Source of the DNA: Epiperipatus broadwayi
Taxonomy: Eukaryota; Onychophora; Udeonychophora; Euonychophora; Peripatidae
Reading direction: 5' to 3'
Assembly: GCA_028023455.1 (NCBI GenBank)
Contig: JAQFVV010000514.1
Span: 372,001 to 436,000, forward strand
Length of the DNA: 64,000 nt
The position numbers and the translations under genes are program-made. Under the pieces are notes generated by a model that searched no databases, was not told where the DNA came from, and saw only the letters and a program-made list of their open reading frames with translations. Shown here in pieces: positions 46,928 through 56,470 of the stretch; the first letter of the stretch is position 1; the number at the start of each line of letters is the position of its first letter.

Positions 46928-47978
46928 ATCAACCAGTAATTGGCAAGTCTTGGAGTCTTATAAGTTCTTTTTTGTTGTTTCTCTATGAAATGCTAATGTA
47001 AGAGATCTTCATTGTACAGGTTATTTAAAGTCTAATTTACTGCATATAAACATATTTATAAAATAAGTTCCTTATCATTCTAATTTTTATAGAATATTTT
47101 CCAGAAATTTCCATGAAAAAATACTGGCTTAATTAAAGCTAAATATTTCACTAAACAATCATGTTGGAATACGATACTAGAAAACAAATGCAAGCAGATT
47201 CTAAAGAACCATTTTAAAATAAACTTGCCAATACATTTACTCTTTCACACATCATTGTCATTTTTTCTATCTGCAAGTTTATTTAAAAATAGTTATTTGG
47301 AAGGTCATGTGATAGACCATATCTCCTTTTGTTAGACCCAATAGATACATTGATTTGCAAAAGGGTAAACATACTTGCAAGGTTATTTTAAAATGGTTGT
47401 TAGCCGAGAGATCATCGCAGCCGCCTTGCAAGCAAGTAGTTGGTTGCAGACGGTTGTGGGTTCGCGTCCCTGCAAATGCTATGACATATGAAAAAAAAAT
47501 GGTTCTTGAGAATTTATTTGCTAATATGTCCCAATAATATGTTTGGACATCGTTGTTTTGTGAAATATTTATATGCATAAACATTACATATTTGATCAGC
47601 AATAAAAAAATCATTTACATACAATTAAATTATTAGTTTTTAATTGAAATTAATGTTTGAAATAATAAGCTAGCTTGATTGATTTGCAAACTAAGATCGC
47701 TACTAATATAAGGTGTCATCCTTTTTTTAGATATCAATGCTTGATTAATTTACAATATATATGGTTGAAAGTCAGATGAAATACGATATCTCCTTCCATC
47801 AGACAGAATAGATTGGTATTAATTTGTGAAAGGGTAAATGTATTTGCAAGATTATTTTAAAATAGCTCTTTAGAATCTGCTTGTGAATCTATCTTATTAA
47901 CATATTTGGATGTGGTTGTTTTGTAAAATATTTATATTCATAAACATTATATATTTGATCAGCAACAAAAATTAGGTG
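46928..47978. repeat. Three copies of a local repeat, one carrying a SINE
   Basis: A block with AAAGGGTAAAYATAYTTGCAAG-TTATTTTAAAAT appears at 47280-47610 (SINE inside) and at 47770-47975 (direct, no SINE). It also appears inverted at 47155-47265 (no SINE). Shared flanks include GGTCATGTGATAGACCATATCTCC / GAAATACGATATCTCC and CATATTTGATCAGCAA. The SINE-free copies show the pre-insertion site. Confidence 0.8.
47399..47496 (+). mobile_element. tRNA-derived SINE, copy 4, with empty-site paralogues
   Basis: GTTAGCCGAGAGATC (box A-like), CCGCCTTGCAAGCAAGTAGTT, GTGGGTTCGCGTCCC (box B-like), then GCTATGACATATGAAAAAA. It is flanked by AAATGGTT at 47391-47398 and 47497-47504. The inverted paralogue at 47155-47265 reads straight through as TTAAAATGGTTCTTTAGAATC on its strand, a single copy of the target. 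Confidence 0.9.
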
Positions 47979-47989
47979 CGATTAAAATT

Positions 47990-48184
47990 AAACAATTTAA
48001 AACAAAGCAAAACTCTCCATATAGTAGTGCCATCTTGTGCTAACAAGAGCAATCAATGGATGCCAGAAGGCTTGTGCATAAAATCCCTATCTAGTGCGTA
48101 CTCATCCAATATCCCAGACTAGTTTCTGGCTTGTGGCCTTCATCAGTGAGGAGCCTTGGATCTGAGAGCACTGCACCTAGATAA
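47990..48184 (-). mobile_element. Family B monomer, exact 11-bp TSD, one hammerhead
   Basis: CGATTAAAATT flanks at 47979-47989 and 48185-48195. The 195-bp insert is a single family B arm, not a foldback. On the minus strand it starts TTATCTAGGTGCAGTGC, carries the hammerhead about 35 nt in, then GGATGAGTACGCAC.., GCCTTCTGGCATCCATTGAT.. and ends GGAGAGTTTTGCTTTG. The precise TSD shows this unit alone can be inserted, so the foldback forms are dimers of it. Confidence 0.85.
48107..48158 (-). ncRNA. Hammerhead ribozyme candidate (family B monomer)
   Basis: On the minus strand: CCAAGGCUCCUCA, CUGAUGA (48140-48146), stem II GGC/GCC around CACAA, GAAAC (48122-48126), C-UA-G, GUC (48117-48119), then UGGGAUAUUGG. 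Stem I pairs CUCA with UGGG plus the outer CCAA/UUGG; one G is missing against the UGGGGA of other copies. The core is intact. Confidence 0.65.
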
Positions 48185-48398
48185 CGATTAAAATTTTTAG
48201 TATATAATTAAAGCTTTACAATAAAAGTAATTTTGAATTAGCAGATGTGACTCAAAATAATATAAGAAGAAATAATTATAGATTTGATATCGAATGTAAT
48301 ATCTATGTTTAACTATTTACTATCATATATTTTAATATTCTCACTGATAAATTGAATTCATAGTATTATTTCTGGGAGCTTCTGTGGGTGATTAAAAT

Positions 48399-49236
48399 AT
48401 AATAGCTAAGTAGCTGATAATTGAGTACAATAACAAGTACTTTCCTCAGAGCTTCTTCTTTATCAAATCATAAGAATGTGTGTGGTGAGATTTAAAATCA
48501 TTATTTTTTTTTTCTTTGTTATTCTATTCCATTTCAAATTCTATTGGTTGAGAAGTTTTAGAAAAAAACATTTTTATTCCTCAAAAATTAAGACTGTTCT
48601 GCCATATATAAAGGGAGTAACTGATAAAATTGGTAATGTTTTAAAGAAAAATAATATCCACACAATTTATATTATATTTAAAAAAAATAATGAAGTATTT
48701 CCACACCCTAAAGATAAAATTTCTTTGGAGTGTCATGATATATATATATATATATATGAAATTCCATGTGGAGTTTGTTTACGTTCATATATTGGACAAA
48801 CCAATGATAGAATAAACATAAGAAAGGAAGAAACACATTTTGGCAGTTAGAGAAAAGTCTAATTCATCAGCCATTTATTCATACATTAAATTAACTAATC
48901 ATGACATCAATTTTAATAAAACACATATTCTGGCAAAAAAAAATTGAACAATGTGACCAGAGATTGCTAAGTGAAACTATAGAGATTTATGAAAAGCCTA
49001 AAATCATAAATGGTAAATGTGAATTAAAGAAAGTTAACAATATTTGGAAAAAGCTATTGGACGTTAAAATATTTTTTAAAACTTCTCAACCAATAGAATT
49101 TGAGAATGAGGAGAAAATAAAGGGAAAAAATAATGATTTTAAATCTCACCATACACATTCTTATGATCTGAGAAAGAAGAAGCTCTGAGGAAAATACTTG
49201 TTATTGTATTGAAATGTCAGTTATTTAGCTATTATA
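48399..49236 (+). mobile_element. Penelope-like element, 5'-truncated, with inverted terminal duplication
   Basis: 48399-48560 is an inverted copy of 49080-49236: AACAAGTACTTTCCTCAGAGCTTCTTC..TAAGAATGTGTGTGGTGAGATTTAAAATCATTATTTT..TCTATTGGTTGAGAAGT against its complement at the 3' end. Between them is only the C-terminal nuclease part of the protein. Inverted, incomplete terminal repeats at the 5' end are a known hallmark of Penelope-like elements. No reverse-transcriptase motifs and no obvious TSD are seen. Confidence 0.85.
48560..49188 (+). pseudogene. Penelope-like GIY-YIG endonuclease domain, frame-shifted
   Basis: The first frame reads PYIKGVTDKIGNVLKKN (linker typical of Penelope-like proteins), then YEIPCGVCLRSYIGQTNDR. 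The latter is the GIY-YIG core, with Tyr, the Cys-x2-Cys-like insert and YIG. A frame change near 48835 leads to ILAVREKSNSSAIYSYIKLTNH, and a second at the A8 run near 48940 leads to EQCDQRLLSETIEIYEKPKI.., ending HSYDLRKKKL. In intact elements this nuclease nicks the target for cDNA priming. The extra IYIYIY residues come from a TA microsatellite expansion at 48738-48758, inside the frame. Confidence 0.88.
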
Positions 49237-49785
49237 TATATATATAATAAAGTTTGATATCTCTGTGTGTATATATATATATTAATAGTGATAGTATCTA
49301 TAGAATTTAAAATAAAGTAAACAAAAAGAGATTAGCTTTATTTTAGTTAGAATATTCTTGTGAAATAGCATATATGTAAAGCCCATTTATCTTATTTGTA
49401 TTTATATATATGAATATAAACAGAAAACCATCATCATAAATCTTCAAATTTATATTTTTGTTTAATATTGAATTTGGCCATTTTCACATATCCCAAACCA
49501 ATTCTTCCATTCCAATTCATCTCTATTTTTTTCATATTACAAAAACGTTTTTTTCTGCTGTTTTCTTTTCACCATATATTTTTTTTAAATATATTTTTAA
49601 TCACTTCTTTAAATAATGATAATAACAATAATCAGTATTTGTTAGTTTTCCCATAAACCAAGATGCCAACCCATATTTTTAATAAATGTACAGTTTTAAG
49701 GGCCTATAATATACCGAAAATGAGTTAGTTGTTAATAACAGAATTAATAAATTGATTAATCAGAGAAGCATATTTTATTAATGGC
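49237..49785. other. AT-rich spacer
   Basis: TA microsatellites and T-rich tracts. The frame at 49468-49656 is F/I/L low complexity. Confidence 0.5.
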
Positions 49786-49789
49786 AATA

Positions 49790-50045
49790 ATAACTCCATC
49801 AATAGACGAGATAGATACCTGCTTAGACATCTCCAAACGTTGGACTGTCTAGTTCATTTGCATACGCTTTGCATACTATTTTGTTTCCTTGCCCTATTTC
49901 CTTGTTCTGCAGCTCACAGTACCGCTATGAATATGAGGCAAAAGGCCTCGAAAGCACTTAGCGTGTAATAATTTCTGTGTATCTTTATAGCTTTTCATTC
50001 AACTGTGTCATAAGCTTTGTTAATTTTGTATATTAATAAATGTAA
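49790..50045. repeat. Possible Penelope-type terminal sequence with degenerate hammerhead
   Basis: CCGCTATGAATATGAGGC AAAA GGCCTCGAAAGC..TTAGCG folds with stem I CGCU/AGCG and a strong GAGGC/GCCUC hairpin followed by GAAA. The CUGANGA core is altered to CUAUGAA. The layout resembles a hammerhead of yet another family, but as written it would be inactive. Confidence 0.4.
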
Positions 50046-50809
50046 AAAAAAAGAAATAAATTCCAATAAATTTCATTAAGAAGCTTTATTTCGTTTTTTT
50101 TTTTAATTTATGTTATAATGTGGAAAGCAATGAGATGCTCTTAACATTGTCATACTTTGATTCAATTCAGCATGTTTCTTTTTGTCAGCAGTCTTCTTGG
50201 AAAATTGTCATAATGATAAAAATTTGGGACCATCCTTTCACAGAATGTGATACAGTAGCTATTTCCAAAGGTATGGGATTGCGCCTACCAAAAATATGCA
50301 TTAATGGTAACATTATAATATGGTAACATTGTAATTGCATACTACCAACATGAATAATGTGTAATTATTGTATTTAAATTTTTATTTTTATTTTCTGTTA
50401 ATAAGTTAATCCAAAAAGAAATAAGTAGAATGTAATATTGTAATTAATTTTTCCATAATAATTAAAAAAAAATGGAAATATTAAATATGATGTTTCTTAG
50501 CAGGCATTTTTTTGTAAACATTTTTGAGGGCCTCTGAATCTGTTTATTTATCAAAAATACAGGCTGTTATCTTAGTTTCCTGGGAAACCCACGAGTACCC
50601 AATGATCATATTGTCAGTTACTAGAGAAATGAAATAAGATTTGTGTACCAAAGTGGCATAGAGGATAATTCAATTTAATTAACCAAACTAAGTTTCATAT
50701 ATTTTTCCTATTTGTCAGTTGATTTAAGAACCTTTTCCTTTTCAGTCTACTACTTGCCTCTGCATTAAATCCTGCATATAGGTAACTTTTCTTAATTTAT
50801 ATTTTAACT
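50046..50809. other. Spacer with one unrecognised frame
   Basis: A 68-codon frame at 50120-50326 (MESNEMLLTLSYFDSIQHV..) has fairly balanced composition but no motif I recognise. Confidence 0.35.
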
Positions 50810-50976
50810 TTGTACAATCATTAAGCATCACATGATCACATTTCCTATACTAGCACATTAATTGTTGATAAACAGAGCAAAACTCTCCATACAGTATTGC
50901 CACCTGTGCTAAACAGAGTAATCAATGGATGCCAGAAGGCTTGTGCATAAAATCCCTATCCAATGCCTACTCATCC

Positions 50977-51028
50977 AATATCCCCAGACTAGTTTCTGGC
51001 TTGTGGCTTTCGTCAGTGAGGAGCTTTG
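50977..51028 (-). ncRNA. Hammerhead ribozyme candidate (family B, left arm)
   Basis: On the minus strand: UCCUCA, CUGACGA (51010-51016; the fifth base is free to vary), stem II around CACAA, GAAAC, C-UA-G, GUC, then UGGGGA and UUGG pairing with CCAA. The core is intact; stem II is weakened to AGC/GCC. Confidence 0.65.
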
Positions 51029-51061
51029 GATCTGAGAGCACTGCATCTAGATCTTAGGATC

Positions 51062-51116
51062 TAAAAGCTCCTCACTGATGAAAGCCACAAGCCAGAAACT
51101 AGTCTGGGGATATTGG
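51062..51116 (+). ncRNA. Hammerhead ribozyme candidate (family B, right arm)
   Basis: UCCUCA (51069-51074), CUGAUGA (51075-51081), hairpin around CACAA, GAAA (51095-51098), C-UA-G, GUC with predicted cleavage after 51104, then UGGGGA (51105-51110). Stem I has six pairs including one U-G. The core is intact. Confidence 0.68.
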
Positions 51117-51563
51117 ATGAGTAGGCATTGGATAGGGATTTTATGCACAGGCCTTCTGGCATCCATTGATTACTCCGTTTAGCATAGGTTACAATACTGT
51201 ATGGAGAGTTTTGCTCTGTTTTGTACAATCATCATATTTTTTTCATTATCTTTACTATTTGTATATTTTTTCTTATTCTTTACATGATGATATTTTTTTT
51301 TTTTTTTTTTATTTAGATTTTATATATTTTTTGCTTTAATTCCTATTTTATGCTTATAAAGCTGCTTTTAATATGCATTTAATAATCTTTCTTAATCTTC
51401 TTTTTATTGGTATGTAAAAACTTGTTTAGCTCTTACAATTGTTATTCAAATTAAGTACCTATTTTTTGAGACAATCATTTTTTTATGCTTTTAAAAGGTT
51501 TATTTGCACTTTACCGAAGTATAATAATCTCATATGTGAGATAAAGGGTTAATACTTCTCATA

Positions 51564-54500
51564 GACTGCAGAAAGGAGTTTGCTATTAACTGAAAGGAGA
51601 CCCTTTGATTCCTCTTGGAGGCCTTAAAGGAACCGAGCAGGGCAAATTCCTAATGTCCACTCCATACGTTCTTGTCGTTGCAGCTGTTATTACTATATGT
51701 TTATTCATATAGTATATGAACATGGATGGGCTGCTCACCAACACGCATTAGCCAGCGTGGTGAGTTTATTGGCTTTTTACCTCTGAGTTTAAGATCAAGA
51801 AACACCATGGTCTTTCTTCTCAGTGCCTGATAAGGCAGAATGAATGTTTGTGTAAATGATAAAGATTTTTCCCAATTATACAATTATGACAGACAAAAAT
51901 AAAGCATGGCCCTTAATCCCAGGAGGCTGTAAAGTCACCAACCAAGGCAGCGGTTGGTGGCCGAAGGCAGAGGATGCTAAGAATATCCTGGAGGCGGACC
52001 CAGGCTGCCATTTGATGATGACTTTTTATTTAGGTACTTACAACTGCAGATCACTTTCAAGTGAAGGAAGATTGCAAGAATTTGAAGAACTCTCTTATAT
52101 TAAATGGGATATTATTGGACTTTGTGAAGTTAGAAGAAAAGGTGAAGAGACAATTGATTTAAAAAGTGGACATATGCTGTATTATAAAGGCACAAATATT
52201 GGAAATACAAGTGGAGTAGGATTCATTATAAATAAAAAGTGGAAGAACAATATTGTGGAGATTGATGGTGTATCAGACAGAGTGGCAAGATTAGTTATAC
52301 AACTTAATAGCAGATATCAAATGCAGATAATTCAGGTTTATGCCCCAACAAGTTCTCACAGTGATGAAGTAGTAGAAGATTTTTATATGGATGTACAAAA
52401 GGCTTTTGATCAGAGTAAACAACATTTTAAAATTGTTATGGGAGATTTTAATGCTAGAATTGGTAAACAAATGAAAGATGAAAGTGTTGTAGGTAATTTT
52501 GGTTATGGTAATAGAAATGAGAGAGGACATAGACTTGTGGAGTTTGCAGAGAAGGAAAAACTTTATATTATGAATTCTTTTTTTGAGAAAAATGTTAGAA
52601 GGAAATGGACATGGAAGCATCCAAATGAAGGTACAGCAGAATTGGATTATATTTTGACTAACAGGAAATACATATTTCAAGATTGTAATGTTCTTAATAA
52701 ATTTAACACAGGAAGTGATCATCGATTAGTAAGGGGTAAGATACATGTTAATGTAAAACTAGAGAGACAAAAATTATTAAGAAAAACTATATTTACAGTT
52801 GATACTCCTAATCTTCAGAAACATTCTAATGAATTTAAATTAGAACTTACAAATCGGTTTCAAGTATTAGTAGATTTTGAACATGATTCAGATTTGAATG
52901 AAATTAATATGAAAATAACTGATACACTTTTAAAAACTGCAACAAAGATAGCTGGTAGAAAAAAGCAGCAATTGACTAATGAAATTTCTACTGAGACTAG
53001 AGAACTTATGAAGAAAAGAAGAATTATGAAGATATTCAAGAATGATGCATTAAAAAGAATTGAATATCTCGAATTTTGTAAAATGGTGTGGAAAAGAGTT
53101 GAAAATGATATAAGAAAGTATAACTGGGAACTAGCAAGAAAAGCTGTAGAAGAAAATAAAAGTCTTAAGAATGTAAAACAACATTTTGGTATTGGTAGGA
53201 AATTTATATCTGCAATAAGGAAAAAAGATGGAATTATTACTAAAAAGAGGGATGACATTATGAAATTGGTAGAAGATTTTTATCAAGAATTATATAGTAA
53301 TAAAGAACAAGTACCTCCTATATCTATTACATCTTCCGAATTGCCCAGAATTTTAAATGAAGAAGTGAGAAATGCAATTAAATGTATGAAAAAAGGAAAG
53401 GCTCCAGGTAATGATGGAATTATAATTGATATATTAAAAGAAGCAGGTGAAGAAACAGAAAAAATATTAGCAAAGTTATATACCAAATGTCTAAATGATA
53501 AAGATGTACCGGATGATTGGAAGAATGCAGTAATAATATTAATATTTAAAAAAGGTGATAAAGAAGATATTAGAAATTACAGACCTATCAGCCTTTTATC
53601 AGTTTTATATAAAAATTTTTACCAAGATAATTACAACTCGTCTACAGAGAACCTTGGATTTTCACCAACCAAGAGAACAAGCTGGATTTAAAAGTGGTTT
53701 TAGTACAGTAGATCATATTCAAGTATTGAGAGAAGTTATAGAAAGGACAAATGAATATGAGTTGTCATTATGTTTTGGATTTGTAGATTATGAAAAGGCA
53801 TTTCATTCTATAAACATTTCTTCAGTGATTAAAGCATTGGATCATCAAGGTATAGATCCAGGATATTGTCATATTTTAAAGAATATTTATAAAAATGCAA
53901 CAGCAACAATTAGATTACATAATAATACTGGGAAAGTCAACATTGAGAAAGGTGTAAGACAAAGGTGACTCCATATCTCCAAAACTTTTTACAGCAGTGC
54001 TGCAAGAAGTATTTTGTGGATTAAAATGGGAAACTAAAGGAGTGAAAGTAAATGGAGATTATTTAAGTCATTTAGATTTCGCAGATGATGTAGTTGTTTT
54101 TGCAAATAATGCTTCCGAGCTGCAGGAAATGTTGCAGGAGTTATCAGATGAAAGTAGGACTAAAGATAAATGTTAAAAAGACTAAAGTAATGTTTAATCG
54201 ATTTGCTCAAAATATGAAAATAAAGATTGATTATGATGAATTAGAAGAAGTTAAGAGTTACACATACCTTGGTCAGATTATTAATACAGATGGAAACATA
54301 ATAGAGGAAATTAATCATAGAATTAAACTTGGTTGGAGTGCTTTTGGTAGAAATAACTTGATATTAAAAGGAAATATGCCTATGTGTTTGAAAAGAAAGG
54401 TTTTTAACAAATGTGTTTTACCAGTTCTTACTTATGGATCTGAGACTTGGACACTTAATAGAAGATCAATACAGAGACTTCAGACCACTCAAAGAAGTAT

Positions 54501-54857
54501 GGAGAGATGTATGTTGGGAGTAACAAGAAGAGATCGAAAACACAATGTATGGGTAAGAGAACAAACAGGTGTTACTGACCTCATTGAAAAAATTAAAAGA
54601 TTGAAGTGGAGTTGGGCTGGACATATTGCTAGAAGAGATGATAATAGATGGACAATTGAAATTTTAAGCTGGATTCCAAGAGATTGTAAAAGACCCAGAA
54701 GGAGACCACATGTAAGATGGATGGATGAAATAAGAAAATGTGTAGGGGTGATGTGGAGAAGAGAAGCTAAAGATCGGAGAAGATGGATTAAACTTGGAGA
54801 GACCTTCATCCTGCAGTGGATTGATAATGGTTGATAATGATGATGATGATGATGATG
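51564..54857 (+). mobile_element. RTE-like LINE, copy 3, full length
   Basis: The leader CTGCAGAAAGGAGTTTGC.. matches copy 2 base for base over long stretches, and the 3' end is TTGATAATGATGATGATGATGATGATG. ACTTCTCATA (51554-51563) and ACTTATCATA (54858-54867) form a ~10-bp TSD with one mismatch. It is inverted relative to copy 2, giving a 3.3-kb-arm inverted repeat around 4.65 kb of DNA. Confidence 0.92.
51856..54834 (+). pseudogene. RTE-like endonuclease-reverse transcriptase with three frame breaks (copy 3)
   Basis: The endonuclease and first half of the reverse transcriptase are open from 51856 to 53691 ([55 protein letters not shown]). Breaks are an extra T in AAAAATTTTTACC at about 53620, an extra A in AGACAAAGGTGAC at about 53962, and 8 bp missing in GAAAGTAGGAC..AAAG at about 54157. 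FVDYEKAF and FADD are both present in the fragments, with D changed to H in KAFHSI. The last frame runs 54094-54834 to FILQWIDNG. No host-gene role is implied; it is an inactivated but recent retrotransposon gene. Confidence 0.93.
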
Positions 54858-54867
54858 ACTTATCATA

Positions 54868-55424
54868 AATTTTTGGAATAGCCAGAAAGATTCACTGGAA
54901 CTAAGAATTCTACATGAAAAGTTATTTTGAATTTTCTGACCATATTTAAATTGCAAAAACTACAAGAAAACAACAAAATTTGAAAACACAAGATGAAAGA
55001 TAAAATGGAAAGAGTGAATGCACCTATAAAAAATACATATTTAGAAAGAAACCAGAAAAAAAAATTGAGATAAGTTTTTTGTTTTCTAAATATATAGTCT
55101 TCATATGTATATTCATTCTTTATAACATATCTTTTTGTCTTATGTTATAATTTTCTCACTGATTAGAAATTTTTATTTTGCAAATAAAGATAAAAAAGGT
55201 CTTGGTTATAATTTGTGAAGATTAGTGAATTGTAATTTATTTAGTTAGCAATCCCTTATATTTATTTGACATGAGTGACATTTTGCATTTAAAACATTAT
55301 TTCATTGAAAAAATTTGAATGTAGTGAAAGTAAAACTGTCAGGCTATTGTAAATAAAATGCGAATTCTCTTTTCATTGCTGCTCTAAATCTGATATAGAA
55401 ACAAAACGCTGCAGTTTACATATA
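54868..55424. other. AT-rich spacer
   Basis: No supported feature. Confidence 0.5.
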
Positions 55425-55600
55425 TAGACACACAATAGATTCAAGCCGTGCTTTAAACATGGTCTGTAAGAGTTGGTGTATATAGAATATTCACTCTAAA
55501 CTTAAGTGATTCACTTGAGTTTTTTAAACTCTTACCGGCGGGCAAATGTGTGGAAATTTATATTTAGGAAATAGCTCATTATCAGAGATTGACTTCCGTT
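55425..55600. repeat. Family E, copy in inverted orientation
   Basis: CACACAATAGATTCAAGCC..CTAAACTTAAGTGATTCACTTGAGTTT..GAAATAGCTCATTATC is the complement of 30750-30920. Confidence 0.75.
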
Positions 55601-55614
55601 TGAATAATATATAG

Positions 55615-56260
55615 ATATAAGAAATCAAAATGTAAAACATTTTTCAATTTTTTTTACTTAACGTAATAAATCTTCTACTAGTAGGTTAAGTATTATAGTA
55701 TATTTTTAATAGATGCTTAGATAGGAATATAGTTTATCTTTTGATTTCTTACATCTCTATATGTAAATTGCAGTGCTTTGACTCTATATTAGATCAAGAA
55801 TGACAATCAAAAGAAAATCCTTCTTTTGTCTGTAATAGCCTGATAATTTTATTTTCACTCTTAGCTTGGAGAAGTTAATGTTGATTGGTTATTGTCCTAA
55901 GTAAATAGTTTTCTAATTAAATAATTAGAAAACACCACAAATCATTTTACCATCTGAACATCCATTAAAAATATATTATAATACTTACTCTACTAGAGGA
56001 AGTGTTTATTGCAATAAGTAAGAAAATTGAAAAATGTGTTATGTTTTGGTTTCTTACACCTATATACATAAACTGCAGTACTTTGTCTGTGTTAGATCTA
56101 GAGTGGCAATCAAAAGAGATTTTTTTTTCTTTGCAATATCCTGACCAATTTTATTTTTACTCTTAACCTGGAGCAAATAACCATGATTGGCTACTGTCCT
56201 AACTAAAGAGCTTTCTAATTAAATAATTATAAATGATAAACTCCACAAACTATATTTCCA
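55615..56260. repeat. Tandem duplication of a ~310-bp block
   Basis: The order TTTTGRTTTCTTACAYCTMTATA.., AACTGCAGT(G/A)CTTTG, TTAGATC.AGARTGRCAATCAAAAGA, TCTTARCYTGGAG.AA, GATTGGYTAYTGTCCTAA and TTTCTAATTAAATAATTA is found at 55738-55935 and again at 56047-56232. There is moderate divergence between the units. Confidence 0.8.
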
Positions 56261-56348
56261 TAGATATATAGTATATAGTCCTTCTAAATTCTTTTCTTCC
56301 TCCTTTGTTTTTGCTGTCTTCATATATAATATTGAATTTCAAAAATCT

Positions 56349-56388
56349 TACAGTTTCAACTGTACCATGTAGTCTTCATCAGATCTTA
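56349..56388 (-). ncRNA. Hammerhead ribozyme candidate (family D, left arm)
   Basis: On the minus strand: CUGAUGA (56376-56382), stem II GACU/AGUU around ACAUGGUAC, GAAAC (56353-56357), C-U-G and GUA with cleavage predicted before AAG. The core is intact. Confidence 0.6.
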
Positions 56389-56427
56389 TTCTATTCTTTT
56401 AACCTTCTGTATCCTCCATATTACTAG

Positions 56428-56470
56428 ATCTACTGAAGACTGCATGGTACAGTTGAAACTGTAATTAATA
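56428..56470 (+). ncRNA. Hammerhead ribozyme candidate (family D, right arm)
   Basis: CUGAAGA at 56433-56439, CUG/CAG hairpin around CAUGGUA, GAAAC, C-U-G and GUA. Relative to the left arm, bases around the core have shifted (CUACUGAAGA for CUGAUGAAGA), so the core register is preserved only by a fortuitous CUGAAGA. Confidence 0.45.

Larger units (their letters stand above)
50822..51219. mobile_element. Family B foldback retroelement, exact 12-bp TSD, two hammerheads
   Basis: TTGTACAATCAT flanks at 50810-50821 and 51221-51232. The left has the one-sided lead AAGCATCACATGATCAC. The arms run GAGCAAAACTCTCCATACAGTATTGCC.. to ..GCACTGCATCTAGATC and the inverse, meeting at AGATCTTAGGATCT near 51058. 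This is a head-to-head dimer of the monomer at 47990, with a ribozyme in each arm. Confidence 0.9.

Noticed and set aside
49925-49975. Active hammerhead
   Set aside because: The hairpin and GAAA are good, but the CUGANGA core reads CUAUGAA.
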